The position numbers and the translations under genes were made by a program. A stretch of DNA of 64,000 nt from a bacterium (GTDB lineage: Bacteria; Bdellovibrionota; Bdellovibrionia; Bdellovibrionales; Bdellovibrionaceae), in NCBI GenBank assembly GCA_019752925.1, contig JAIELP010000007.1, forward strand, positions 1 to 64,000, read 5' to 3'. The notes beneath the pieces were generated by a model that saw only the letters and a list, made by a program, of their open reading frames with translations, ran no database searches and was not told the DNA's origin. The stretch's first letter is position 1. Every line of letters begins with the position of its first letter. Of this stretch, positions 18,068 to 26,772 are shown in pieces.

Positions 18068-18727
18068 TTACTGTGAAATTTGAATATGATTTTCTACGTA
18101 CATAACCCCCGGAGCATTCCATGCCGCCATTTTTGCGTCCTCAATTTCGGCAAACGAATGAACCTTTCCTGTCAGGATAACTTTGTCATCTTTTACCGAC
18201 ACACTGATCTGGCGACTTTCAGCTTCAGCCGAACGCTTCAAGGCCTCTTCAATACGAATTTTAATGTCTGAGGGTAAAACTTTTGATTTGATTTTAATGT
18301 TATTTGTAACTCCGCGTATGCCAATGAGTGCAGCTATCGCTTTTTTTGCTGCATTTCTCTGGTAATCCCAGTCGGCTTCACCATCTAGCGTAACCCAGCC
18401 TTTGCTCACAGTTACTTTAATATCATCTGGCACTGAGTAATTCCATTTTAAAGCATTTAATGCCGCCCGGGCAATGTCTTCATCGGATTTATCAAATATA
18501 CCCTTCACTTCAATTTCATCGGCTACTGCTTTAACACCGCCAACTCTGCGTGCGGCTTGTTCGGCAGCAAGCTTTTCAACAAAATGCGGAACTGTTCCGT
18601 TTAAAGTCACAATGCCATCTTTCGATAATACTTTTATATGCGTTGACGTTATGCTCGGGTCCCAAAGCAGTTCATTAAGAACATCCTGTTTTACTTGTGA
18701 ATCTGTTTTATTAAAAATATTGAACAT
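18068..18727 (-). CDS. triple BON-domain protein (copy 2)
   Basis: This 219-residue paralogue of the next gene has the same three-BON layout: GIVTLNGTV, GWVTLDGEA and DKVILTGKV mark the three repeats. It also lacks a signal peptide. Aligned by eye, about half or more of the residues agree with copy 1, so the duplication is not very recent. It is first in a two-gene operon and has a TCCTTTT/AAAAGGA-type ribosome site directly before the ATG. Confidence 0.9.
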   Translation of the reverse strand: MFNIFNKTDSQVKQDVLNELLWDPSITSTHIKVLSKDGIVTLNGTVPHFVEKLAAEQAARRVGGVKAVADEIEVKGIFDKSDEDIARAALNALKWNYSVPDDIKVTVSKGWVTLDGEADWDYQRNAAKKAIAALIGIRGVTNNIKIKSKVLPSDIKIRIEEALKRSAEAESRQISVSVKDDKVILTGKVHSFAEIEDAKMAAWNAPGVMYVENHIQISQ

Positions 18728-18831
18728 CTCAATCTCCTTTTAGTGATTGCTACCTAGCAAAGCAAAAAAGGAGCCTGCTTTAAAACCATTGTAATGAGTT
18801 AGAAATGAATTTTTATAATAAATGAGCTTTT

Positions 18832-18984
18832 ATGTCTCAAAAAAAAATAACACCCTACTTTTTAGCCCCAAGAGCCCAAATCCATAGGAACTCTGAAATA
18901 GCTTTTTATATAGACAAACTACACAGCTTAAATGCGAAATTAGGCCAACACAGAGCATTGACTCGATTGCCTTTTGATAGGTAA
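18832..18984 (+). CDS. possible 50-residue small protein
   Basis: In the 300-base gap before kup, an ATG opens a 50-codon frame ending in TAA at 18984. The peptide is basic and mixed (start MSQKKITPYFLAPRAQ, end LTRLPFDR) with no membrane segment. There is no convincing ribosome site (only a GAG seven bases upstream). The rest of the gap is AT-rich and shows no other feature. It may be a real small gene, a degraded remnant or chance. Confidence 0.3.
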   Translation: MSQKKITPYFLAPRAQIHRNSEIAFYIDKLHSLNAKLGQHRALTRLPFDR

Positions 18985-19030
18985 AAAATTAGCATATAAT
19001 TCTATAACAACTTAATACAATGAGACCTAC

Positions 19031-20920
19031 ATGAGTACATCAGAACAAAACCACAGTACTAAATATAAACTTTTATTGGCCTTGGCCGCATTAGGTGTGG
19101 TTTACGGCGACATCGGCACCAGCCCGCTTTATGCTTTAAAAGAGGCTTTTCATCACTCACATCTGGCACCCACGCCCGAAAATATTTTTGGTATTTTGTC
19201 TTTAGTTTTTTGGTCTTTGATCATTGTCATCTCACTTAAATATTTAGTGTTTATTTTAAAAGCCGATCACAATGGCGAAGGCGGCATTCTGGCTCTGGCC
19301 TCATTAGTTAAATCAGATAAAAAAAGGCCGCTCAACTCCACAGCGCAGAGCCTACTTGTTTTACTTGGCGTATTCGGTGCGGCCTTTCTTTATGGTGATG
19401 GTTTAATAACTCCGGCCATTTCTATTTTAAGTGCGGTTGAAGGACTGAGTGTGATTACACCTTTTTTTGACCCCTACATCATTCCCATTACCATTGCCAT
19501 ATTGATATTACTTTTTTCAGTGCAAAAAAATGGAACCGGCACCGTTGGGAAAATATTTGGCCCTGTTACTTTAACATGGTTTATAGTTATCGGCGCACTT
19601 GGAATTTATAACATCATCCAAAATTTTGAAATTTTAAAAGCTATTAACCCTTATTATGCATTTAATTTTTTTGCACAAAATTCATTTAGTGCTTTTGTCG
19701 TTTTAGGTTCGGTGTTTTTAGTTGTAACTGGCGGCGAAGCCCTTTATTCAGACTTAGGGCACTTCGGTTACGAACCCATCAAACGGGCTTGGTTTTTTGT
19801 GGTGCTGCCTTGTTTACTTTTAAACTATTTTGGTCAAGGCGCTTTTTTACTCAATAACCCAGCCGGTGTATCCAATCCTTTTTATTCCATGGCACCGGAG
19901 TGGTCGCTTTATCCATTGGTGGCCATTGCAACTTTTGCCACCACAATTGCTTCACAGGCTTTAATCACTGGAGTGTTTTCTATTTCGATGCAGGCGGTGC
20001 AACAGGGCTACTTACCCCGACTTTTAATTTCTCACACCTCAGAAAAAGAATTCGGACAGATTTATATACGTAACATTAATTACATGCTGATGCTCGGCTG
20101 TATTATGCTGGTTTTAACTTTTAAAACTTCGAGTAACTTGGCCGCAGCCTACGGAATTGCAGTTACCGCCACTATGTTTATAACCACACTCTTATTTTAT
20201 ATTGTAGCGGTTTACAAATGGAACTGGAATGTTTACGCCACTACAGCTCTTTGTATTTTTTTAGGAATCATCGATCTGGCCTTTTTAGGATCTAACCTAC
20301 TCAAAATTGTAGATGGTGGTTGGTTTCCTATTTTACTTGGCATAATCGGATTTATCTATATGACCACTTGGCGACAAGGACGTCAGATTTTAGCTGTCAA
20401 ACTTAAAGAAAAGTCTTTAACAATCGAAGATTTCTTTACCAAAATTGAAAACGAAAAAATGCACCGAACCGATGGCGTTGGTGTATTTATGGCGCGTAGC
20501 CTTTCGTCAACTCCCATGGCTTTAATTCACACCTCCGAGCATTTAAAAACCGTACATAAAAATTTAATATTTTTATCCGTGATCATTAAAAATAAACCGC
20601 GCCTAGCTCAAGAACAGCGCTTTGAACTTGCGGAATTTAAACCCAACTGCTTTCAACTGATTATTAATTACGGTTATCTTGAAAAGCCTAATATTCCAGA
20701 AGTGTTTGATTTAATTAAGCCACAAAATCCAATTTTTGATAAAGACCTAGCGAGCTTTTTTGTAGGCCGCGAAAATATTTTTGCCACCGAAGTTCCCGGT
20801 ATGGCGCTTTGGCGTGAAAAACTTTTTGCACTCATGCAAAAAAATGAAATGCCGGCCACACAGTACTTTGAACTACCAAAAAATAGAGTGGTTGAAGTTG
20901 GCACTCAGGTTTGTATTTAA
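19031..20920 (+). CDS. kup: KUP-family potassium transporter
   Basis: The 629-residue product has the full KUP layout: about 12 membrane segments over residues 12-440 and a soluble C-terminal part. The N-terminal signature GDIGTSPLYA, the DHNGEGG loop and the GDGLITPAIS segment are diagnostic. KUP proteins take up potassium by proton symport across the inner membrane. The length is normal. The small secreted-protein gene follows after seven bases. Confidence 0.96.
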   Translation: MSTSEQNHSTKYKLLLALAALGVVYGDIGTSPLYALKEAFHHSHLAPTPENIFGILSLVFWSLIIVISLKYLVFILKADHNGEGGILALASLVKSDKKRPLNSTAQSLLVLLGVFGAAFLYGDGLITPAISILSAVEGLSVITPFFDPYIIPITIAILILLFSVQKNGTGTVGKIFGPVTLTWFIVIGALGIYNIIQNFEILKAINPYYAFNFFAQNSFSAFVVLGSVFLVVTGGEALYSDLGHFGYEPIKRAWFFVVLPCLLLNYFGQGAFLLNNPAGVSNPFYSMAPEWSLYPLVAIATFATTIASQALITGVFSISMQAVQQGYLPRLLISHTSEKEFGQIYIRNINYMLMLGCIMLVLTFKTSSNLAAAYGIAVTATMFITTLLFYIVAVYKWNWNVYATTALCIFLGIIDLAFLGSNLLKIVDGGWFPILLGIIGFIYMTTWRQGRQILAVKLKEKSLTIEDFFTKIENEKMHRTDGVGVFMARSLSSTPMALIHTSEHLKTVHKNLIFLSVIIKNKPRLAQEQRFELAEFKPNCFQLIINYGYLEKPNIPEVFDLIKPQNPIFDKDLASFFVGRENIFATEVPGMALWREKLFALMQKNEMPATQYFELPKNRVVEVGTQVCI

Positions 20921-20927
20921 GGACTTT

Positions 20928-21440
20928 ATGAAAATTTTAATCTCAACATTAATTATCATCACATCTTTACAATCTGTGGCTAAAATCGAAGTTATAGGCG
21001 GTTGCCAAGGCGAAGCTTGCGATTGCCTTAAAGAGGCCCAGAAAAAACCTCAACCTGAACTCTTCGAAACCATACGGGCCTTTAGCGTTTACAAAGAACC
21101 CAATATAAAATCACCTGTACTGGGAAAATTTGAAGCCGCTACAAAAGCCAAGCTTATAAAGCAACTCATCGCCATAGAAGAACCCGGCCAATACGTAGTG
21201 CAAAAAGTAGCAAAAGCTAAAAAAACCGGACTCAAAAAAAATGATAAAATCACTTTGCTTTTAAATGAAGGCGAAGGTTTTAGCAGTGCTCTATTAAAAG
21301 GTAAAAATGTGAGCTTTTATTTTGAAGATGTAACTCTAAAAACTCTTAAAGAAACAAAAGTTTCCGATTGGATTCAACTAAAAGTTGAAAATATCGAAGG
21401 CTACACACCAGATTACCCATTTGAAGGCTGCTTAGAGTAG
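20928..21440 (+). CDS. secreted SH3-like protein
   Basis: From the ATG at 20928 (AAGGA ribosome site five bases upstream) the product is 170 residues with a signal peptide ending near VAK or later. The stretch AFSVYKEPNIKSPVLGKF resembles the start of a bacterial SH3 domain, with further beta strands after it. Four cysteines (CQGEACDC near the N terminus and one near the C terminus) could form disulfides. It is probably cotranscribed with kup but there is no evident functional link. Function unknown. Confidence 0.75.
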   Translation: MKILISTLIIITSLQSVAKIEVIGGCQGEACDCLKEAQKKPQPELFETIRAFSVYKEPNIKSPVLGKFEAATKAKLIKQLIAIEEPGQYVVQKVAKAKKTGLKKNDKITLLLNEGEGFSSALLKGKNVSFYFEDVTLKTLKETKVSDWIQLKVENIEGYTPDYPFEGCLE

Positions 21441-21568
21441 CGCTGTATTGCAGTTAAAAATAAACACCCAGACCTACCCCTAGCTAGAGGCTGGCTAGAC
21501 CTTTAATTTCTGACCAACAGTAAGCTGCTTAGCTAAAATTTTCATATCAACCTCAGCCCAAGGATCCT

Positions 21569-22627
21569 ATGAAAATTTTAGTACAAGCCTTAACAATTCT
21601 TTTATTTTTCTATTCAAACGCACAGGCCAACGAGTTTATTAAAAATAATATTCACGAAGCTACAACAGCCGAACTTTTAAAATTAAAAAACGACAACACA
21701 CAGTTTGAAAAACGCCAATATGAAAACACGGTGGTTGATTGGCGGCCTGCTGCAGAATACTCTGACTTTAAATATGTATTAATGAGTTCAGAGGCCGGAT
21801 TTACTGAAGCTGCTAACTTACGTTACACCATCGCGCAAAATTTACCCGAAGGTGTAAAGCTGGTTTTATTAGTAAGTAATTCAAACGCCGAGAGCATTAA
21901 ACAAACTTATTTAAAATATATTTCGGCCGACAGATTGATTTTAGCTAAAGACACCAATATAGGCGGAGGCTTCTGGGCCCGTGACGCTTTCCCCTACCCT
22001 GTGGTGAATGCACAAAACCAACTTTCATTGGTTGGAGCAAAATACTATCGTACTTTTAAATCATCTCCTGCAGTGGCGGCTTCACTCAGTTTAAATATGA
22101 GTAAAAATAATTTCACATTTGTTGGTGGTAATTTAATAGCCGACGAACATGGCACTTGTTTTACAATTGATAGTGAACGTCGATTTACAACCACTGAAAA
22201 CGACTTACGTCATGTCTACGGCTGTAAAGACGTTAAAATTTTACGTCACACTAGCGGCATTGGCGATGTGGATGAAGTGATGAAGCCCATCGGCAATAAT
22301 ACCATTTTAACTAACACCGCTGAATACGTTAACGACTTTAAAGCCTGGGGTTACAATGTAGTGATGATACCGGCAGTTCCTAACTCATACCGCACTTACG
22401 TTAACTCGTTAATGGTGGGTAAAACAGTTTTTATGCCGACCTATGGCATTGCTAAAGATACTGATGCTAAAAAAGTTTATGAAAGTTTGGGTTATAAAGT
22501 TGTTGGTATTACTTCTAATACTTTGTCAGATCAAATGCATGGCTCGGTTCACTGTCAGACTATGGCTTATCCGGCTATTGATGAAAATACTTTATTAAGT
22601 GCTCTGGGGTTAGAGAAGCTTCAGTAG
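21569..22627 (+). CDS. secreted peptidylarginine/agmatine deiminase-fold protein
   Basis: This 352-residue protein has a signal peptide (residues 1-20) and motifs of the PAD_porph/agmatine deiminase family: ARDAF (Asp139), VGGNL (186-189) and the C-terminal nucleophile region HGSVHCQT with Cys329. At the place where active enzymes carry a catalytic His in GHxD, this protein reads GDVDE (Asp233). Either the alignment is shifted (His227 is near) or the protein is a divergent or inactive member. A strong AAGGATCC ribosome site precedes the ATG. Exported guanidine-modifying enzymes act on arginine-containing peptides in other species. Confidence 0.8.
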   Translation: MKILVQALTILLFFYSNAQANEFIKNNIHEATTAELLKLKNDNTQFEKRQYENTVVDWRPAAEYSDFKYVLMSSEAGFTEAANLRYTIAQNLPEGVKLVLLVSNSNAESIKQTYLKYISADRLILAKDTNIGGGFWARDAFPYPVVNAQNQLSLVGAKYYRTFKSSPAVAASLSLNMSKNNFTFVGGNLIADEHGTCFTIDSERRFTTTENDLRHVYGCKDVKILRHTSGIGDVDEVMKPIGNNTILTNTAEYVNDFKAWGYNVVMIPAVPNSYRTYVNSLMVGKTVFMPTYGIAKDTDAKKVYESLGYKVVGITSNTLSDQMHGSVHCQTMAYPAIDENTLLSALGLEKLQ

Positions 22628-22694
22628 CATCTTGTGAGTTATTTCTTTAACTCCTGAATAAAGACTTTAAAGCGATCGCTCATGCACAGATATT

Positions 22695-23393
22695 TTAAAC
22701 GTGACCAAATAAAGAACCCACACCGGCCGTGAGTCCCATGGCCAAAGCTCCCCAAAAAACTACTCGTAGCGCGCCTTTATAAATACTGGCGCCACCCACC
22801 TTAGCTGCAAGCACACCTAGTAAAATTAAAAAAATAAGCGAACTTGAAGCCACTACTGCAATAAGATTTTGCGGCGGTGAAATAAGCGTTACAAGTAAAG
22901 GCAAAGCGGCGCCCACCGAAAATGCACCGGCTGAAGCCAGCGCGGCCTGTATAGGTTTTGCAGTAAATATTTCTGTTATTCCAAGTTCATCCCTGGCATG
23001 AGCACCCAAGGCATCATGAGCCATCAATTGCTCCGAAACTTTTTCGGCCAACTCCGGATCAAGTCCGCGCCCCACATATATTTGTGCCAATTCAGCTCTT
23101 TCAAAATCAATATTGGCTAAAAGTTCTGCCTTTTCACGGGCCAGATCGGCATTTTCCGTATCGGCCTGCGAACTCACCGAAACATATTCGCCCGCAGCCA
23201 TCGACATCGCTCCGGCAACAAGCCCTGCCACACCGGTAACTAAAATATTTTGATGAGTGGCCTGGGCCGCAGCAACCCCAATAATTAAACTGGCCGTGGA
23301 CACGATGCCATCATTAGCACCCAGTACGGCTGCACGTAACCAGCCGATGTGTTCGGATTTATGTGACTCCGGCGGCATCTGATTTAATTTCAT
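22695..23393 (-). CDS. VIT1/CCC1-family metal transporter
   Basis: The 232-residue product has the VIT family signature near its N terminus (HIGWLRAAVLGANDGIVSTASLI) shown here in part as GANDGIVSTAS. About five membrane segments and a charged cytoplasmic helix pair (residues 75-145) with several Glu residues follow, as in iron/manganese exporters or vacuolar transporters. It likely moves Fe2+ or Mn2+ out of the cytoplasm. It stands alone, downstream of and cooriented with the ArsR gene. Confidence 0.92.
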   Translation of the reverse strand: MKLNQMPPESHKSEHIGWLRAAVLGANDGIVSTASLIIGVAAAQATHQNILVTGVAGLVAGAMSMAAGEYVSVSSQADTENADLAREKAELLANIDFERAELAQIYVGRGLDPELAEKVSEQLMAHDALGAHARDELGITEIFTAKPIQAALASAGAFSVGAALPLLVTLISPPQNLIAVVASSSLIFLILLGVLAAKVGGASIYKGALRVVFWGALAMGLTAGVGSLFGHV

Positions 23394-23480
23394 GAAATGA
23401 GCTCCTAATTGTTTCCGATTATCTACGAATAATTAGCAATTGGCTAGAAGGTAAAAGCGCAGTCTTAATAAATATTAGCC

Positions 23481-23795
23481 CTACTTACAAAAAATCCCGT
23501 AAAGAGATCTGATGAGCTCCAAAACTCTTTTATCCACTATCTTATAATAGATTTGCTTACCTTCACGTCTGGACTCAATTAAGCCCTCTAAACGCATTCC
23601 TTTTAAAAACTGCGACACCGCCGATTGCGAAGCCCCGCAGGCCGCCTCAATTTCGCCCACCGACTTTTCGCTCTCAGCCATGCTGCAAAGTATAAGGAGC
23701 CTTTGCGGATGTGATAGCTGCTTAAGCAAAGCTGCCACCTCTTCGCTTTGATGTTTTAATTCTTTTAATGATTTTTTCTGAGCTTGACTTTTCAT
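23481..23795 (-). CDS. ArsR-family regulator, BigR/SqrR-like persulfide sensor
   Basis: This 104-residue winged-helix protein has the ArsR signature (QLSHPQRLLILCSM, then SQSAVSQFLKGMRLEGLI). It has no metal-binding ELCVC motif. Two cysteines, Cys37 in the LILC helix and Cys103 in the final IFC, are 66 residues apart, the same spacing as the reactive pair of SqrR (Cys41/Cys107) and BigR (Cys42/Cys108). These regulators sense sulfane sulfur by linking the two cysteines. The divergent sulfur operon fits that role. The start codon lies within the palindromic operator, and there is no ribosome site, so the message may be leaderless. Confidence 0.88.
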   Translation of the reverse strand: MKSQAQKKSLKELKHQSEEVAALLKQLSHPQRLLILCSMAESEKSVGEIEAACGASQSAVSQFLKGMRLEGLIESRREGKQIYYKIVDKRVLELIRSLYGIFCK

Positions 23796-23824
23796 ATTAT
23801 GATATTATAATATATTAATATGAA
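23791..23824. promoter_or_regulatory. 34-bp near-perfect palindromic operator
   Basis: The arms TTCATATTA (23791-23799) and TAATATGAA (23816-23824) flank a perfect 12-bp core palindrome ATATTATAATAT (23802-23813). Only the two base pairs between arm and core fail to match. It fills the spacer between the divergent ArsR and rhodanese genes and covers the ArsR start codon. BigR-type repressors bind AT-rich palindromes at this place in known operons, so this is the likely operator for both promoters. Confidence 0.75.
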
Positions 23825-23839
23825 GAACAAGGGAAAAAT

Positions 23840-24220
23840 ATGACCACTGCAAGAATATTCAAACCAGCCATCATTGATGACGTACCGGAAATAACCCCTG
23901 AGGTCTTTAGAGAGCATAAGGGAGCCATCACCCTTATTGACGTGCGCCGCCCCGACGAATTTAATGGCGAGCTCTCGCACATTCCCGGAGCAAAACTCGT
24001 AACTCTTGGGCCTGATCTAGAAAAATTTCTTAACACGCACCCTAAAGACGATGAAATCGTGTTCGTTTGCCGAAGCGGTGCTAGATCTGGCCGGGCTACT
24101 TTACAAAGTATTGCTTTAGGCTTTTCTAAGAGCGTTAATCTTCAGGGCGGAATGATTTTGTGGAACGAGCGCAAATATCCGCTTGAAACTCATAATAAGG
24201 AAAATAAAAATGGAACTTAA
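23840..24220 (+). CDS. rhodanese-domain sulfurtransferase
   Basis: This 126-residue protein has a single rhodanese domain (residues 15-118) with LIDVRRPDEF, HIPGA and the active loop CRSGARSG. Cys77 is the persulfide-carrying residue. Single-domain rhodaneses move sulfane sulfur between thiosulfate, glutathione persulfide and acceptors. It is the first gene of the sulfur operon with an AAGGG ribosome site nine bases from the ATG. Its last 11 bases overlap the next gene. Confidence 0.94.
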   Translation: MTTARIFKPAIIDDVPEITPEVFREHKGAITLIDVRRPDEFNGELSHIPGAKLVTLGPDLEKFLNTHPKDDEIVFVCRSGARSGRATLQSIALGFSKSVNLQGGMILWNERKYPLETHNKENKNGT

Positions 24221-24641
24221 TTCAATACTCTATTCTCTTCTGGGCGGAGCCCTCATCGGTGTGGCGGTTACATTGATGCTGCTTTTTAATGGTCGCGTAA
24301 CTGGTATTAGCGGAATTTTAGCCTCATCACTTGCTAAACCCAACAGTGAAAGCCTTTGGCGCTGGATGTTTTTAGCCGGAATGATTGTTGGCGGTTTTTT
24401 TATGTATCAAATTCGCCCGGATTTATTTGTTAATGTTTCAGGACGCAGCCTTGCAGCGGTTGCCATTGCGGGTCTGCTTGTTGGGTACGGAACTGTGATG
24501 GGAAGCGGCTGCACCAGCGGCCACGGCATCTGCGGACTCAGCCGTTTTTCAGTGAGGTCGCTACTGGCCACAATAACTTTTATGTTTTTCGGATTTTTAA
24601 GCGTGCAAATTGTAAATTATTTTTTAGGCGGCTCAATATGA
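24210..24641 (+). CDS. YeeE/YedE-family transporter, N-terminal half protein
   Basis: From the ATG at 24210 (AAGGA ribosome site within the rhodanese gene) the product is 143 residues with about four membrane segments. It carries VTGISGIL near residue 30 and GSGCTSGHGICG with Cys101 and Cys108, the conserved cysteine region of YeeE/YedE thiosulfate channels. It represents one half of the larger single-chain YeeE; the next gene supplies the other half. Together they probably import sulfur compounds. Confidence 0.92.
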   Translation: MELNSILYSLLGGALIGVAVTLMLLFNGRVTGISGILASSLAKPNSESLWRWMFLAGMIVGGFFMYQIRPDLFVNVSGRSLAAVAIAGLLVGYGTVMGSGCTSGHGICGLSRFSVRSLLATITFMFFGFLSVQIVNYFLGGSI

Positions 24642-25078
24642 AATCAAATTTATTTAAGCAAAATGCAGTTTCATTTGTGGTGGGTCTTGTTTTTGCCATA
24701 GGTCTTGCTGTTTCGGGAATGACTCAACCCCAAAAAATTATTAGTTTTTTAAATCCTTCAAATTGGGACGCCTCACTTCTTTTTGTGATGTTAGGCGCCC
24801 TAGGTGTTCACTTAATAAGTTATCCTCTTATACGAAAAAGAAAATCTCCCCTTCTTGAAACAAAATGGCACATTCCTACACGTCAGGATGTAACCGCTCG
24901 CTTGGTATTAGGCTCTGCTTTGTTTGGCATAGGTTGGGGACTTGCCGGATTTTGCCCGGGCCCCGCACTTACTTCGTTAGCTTCTGGCGACGTAAAATCA
25001 TTACTCTTTGTTGCTACTATGATTTTTGGAATGCTGTTATTTAAAAAAACTGAAGCTCACTTGAAGCTAAAGGAATAA
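24638..25078 (+). CDS. YeeE/YedE-family transporter, C-terminal half (DUF6691-like)
   Basis: This 146-residue membrane protein overlaps the preceding gene by four bases (ATGA). The start FVVGLVFAIGLAVSGMTQP is typical of the second half of YeeE/YedE transporters, and AGFCPGPAL carries Cys106, equivalent to the last conserved cysteine of YeeE. Four membrane segments are visible. The pair occurs together with BigR-type regulators and Blh proteins in other bacteria. Confidence 0.92.
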   Translation: MKSNLFKQNAVSFVVGLVFAIGLAVSGMTQPQKIISFLNPSNWDASLLFVMLGALGVHLISYPLIRKRKSPLLETKWHIPTRQDVTARLVLGSALFGIGWGLAGFCPGPALTSLASGDVKSLLFVATMIFGMLLFKKTEAHLKLKE

Positions 25079-25079
25079 A

Positions 25080-25883
25080 ATGGAAACTTTTGGGTTTATC
25101 GCCAGCTTTTTAATGGGAATCACCTTGGGGCTCATGGGTGGCGGTGGCTCTGTTTTAACTGTGCCCATTATGGTTTACTTGTTTGGCTTTACACCAACTC
25201 TTGCCACCGGATACTCTTTATTTGTAGTGGGCTTAACGGCACTTATTGGCAGTACTCTGTACATCCGAAAAGGCGAAATTGATTTTAAAACCGGCCTTTT
25301 ATTTGCCTTACCCAGCGTAATCGGCGTAAATATATCACGCGGATTAATTATTCCAAAAATTCCGCAAGTTATCCTAAGCTTTAATAACTACGCTCTTACA
25401 AAAGAAATTCTCATCATGGCCGCTTTTGCTGCACTCATGATGATTGCGTCTTTTTCAATGATTAAAAATAAAAAAGAGCCAGCGCCTGCCAGTACAAGCC
25501 CACTGATGCGTTCTCTTCTTATTGCCATTCAAGCTTTAATAGTGGGACTTATTGCAGGTTTTGTAGGAGCCGGTGGAGGCTTTTTAATTATACCCGCACT
25601 TGTTCTATTAGCCGGACTTTCCATGAGAGTGGCCGTTGGCACTTCGCTAATGATTATTGCCGCGCAATCGCTATTAGGATTTGCCGGAGACCTCTCGCGA
25701 GGAATTTTAGTGGATTGGCCGCTTTTATTAAAAGTTGCAGCTATTGCTGTCATAGGAATTATTGCGGGCTCCAGTGTGGCTCACAAAATTAAAGAACAAC
25801 AACTTAAAAAAATATTCGGATGGTTCGTACTCCTAATGGGTATCAGCATCTTAATTGAACAATTACATCAACTTTCATTTTAA
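25080..25883 (+). CDS. TSUP (TauE/SafE) family permease
   Basis: The 267-residue product has about eight membrane segments in two similar halves, each starting with a Gly-rich motif: GLMGGGGSVLTVPIMVY and GFVGAGGGFLIIPALVL. These are TSUP signatures. TSUP proteins move sulfite, sulfoacetate or thiosulfate across the inner membrane. The ATG follows the previous stop by one base, so it is in the same operon. Export of sulfite produced by the downstream dioxygenase-like protein is a reasonable inference. Confidence 0.93.
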   Translation: METFGFIASFLMGITLGLMGGGGSVLTVPIMVYLFGFTPTLATGYSLFVVGLTALIGSTLYIRKGEIDFKTGLLFALPSVIGVNISRGLIIPKIPQVILSFNNYALTKEILIMAAFAALMMIASFSMIKNKKEPAPASTSPLMRSLLIAIQALIVGLIAGFVGAGGGFLIIPALVLLAGLSMRVAVGTSLMIIAAQSLLGFAGDLSRGILVDWPLLLKVAAIAVIGIIAGSSVAHKIKEQQLKKIFGWFVLLMGISILIEQLHQLSF

Positions 25884-25896
25884 TCAGGAGAACATT

Positions 25897-26754
25897 ATGA
25901 TACAAATTAAAGAATTTTTCGATACGAATACTTGGACTCTCACCTATGTTCTGTGGGATGAAACCACAAAAGACGCCATCGTGATCGATCCGGTTTTAGA
26001 CTACGACCAAGCCTCCTCTAAAACCAGTGAAGAATCCGCACAAGCAGTTATTAAATTTATACGCTCAAAAGAACTCAAACTGCATTTTATTCTAGAAACC
26101 CATGCCCATGCCGACCACCTAAGTGGCTCACAAATTATTAAAAAAGATTTTCCCACGGCGCTGGTTGCCATCGGAGAAAAAATCACTAAAGTTCAAGAAA
26201 TTTTTAAAGGCGTTTTTGGTTTACCGGCCGATTTTAAAACCGATGGTTCACAATTTGATCGTCTTTTAAAAGACGGCGAAGAATTTTTTGCAGGCTCTAT
26301 TAAAATCAAAACACTTTTTACTCCGGGCCATACTCCGGCCTGCGCGTCTTACTATATTGACGGAAATGTTTTTGTAGGCGACGCCTTATTTATGCCCGAC
26401 TACGGAACCGGCCGCTGCGACTTCCCCGCTGGAAGTGCGTCTGATCTTTACCACTCAATACATGGCCGCATTTACGAGCTTCCGGAAAACACTAAAGTTT
26501 ACACCGGCCACGACTACCTTCCAAACGGTCGCCCCTTAAAATTTATGGCCACCATTGCTGAAGAGAAAAAAGAGAACATCCAATTAAAAGACACCACAAC
26601 GCTTGATGAATTTGTACACTTTCGCACCGAACGCGACCGCACTTTAGCAGCGCCAAAATTACTGTTACCCTCTGTACAAGTAAATATAGATGCGGGCCAC
26701 CTACCGGAAGCATCAGCCAACGGAAAACGCTATTTACGTATACCTATTAGCTAA
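25897..26754 (+). CDS. ETHE1/Blh-like metallo-beta-lactamase-fold persulfide dioxygenase
   Basis: From the ATG at 25897 (CAGGAG ribosome site) the product is 285 residues. The metal motif HAHADH spans His69-His74, with His145 in TPGHT, Asp162 in VGDALF and His205 in YTGHDY. The phrase GTGRCDFPAGS is characteristic of the ETHE1/Blh persulfide dioxygenase branch. It probably oxidises glutathione persulfide to sulfite using one iron. It is fifth in the operon, between the TSUP and OsmC genes. An upstream in-frame start would add residues from inside the TSUP gene and is less likely. Confidence 0.9.
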   Translation: MIQIKEFFDTNTWTLTYVLWDETTKDAIVIDPVLDYDQASSKTSEESAQAVIKFIRSKELKLHFILETHAHADHLSGSQIIKKDFPTALVAIGEKITKVQEIFKGVFGLPADFKTDGSQFDRLLKDGEEFFAGSIKIKTLFTPGHTPACASYYIDGNVFVGDALFMPDYGTGRCDFPAGSASDLYHSIHGRIYELPENTKVYTGHDYLPNGRPLKFMATIAEEKKENIQLKDTTTLDEFVHFRTERDRTLAAPKLLLPSVQVNIDAGHLPEASANGKRYLRIPIS

Positions 26755-26772
26755 AAAGAATTGGAGTTAAAA

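Noticed and set aside
22672..22679. GCGATCGC octamer
   Set aside because: A single copy gives no support for a repeat family or a methylation-linked element.
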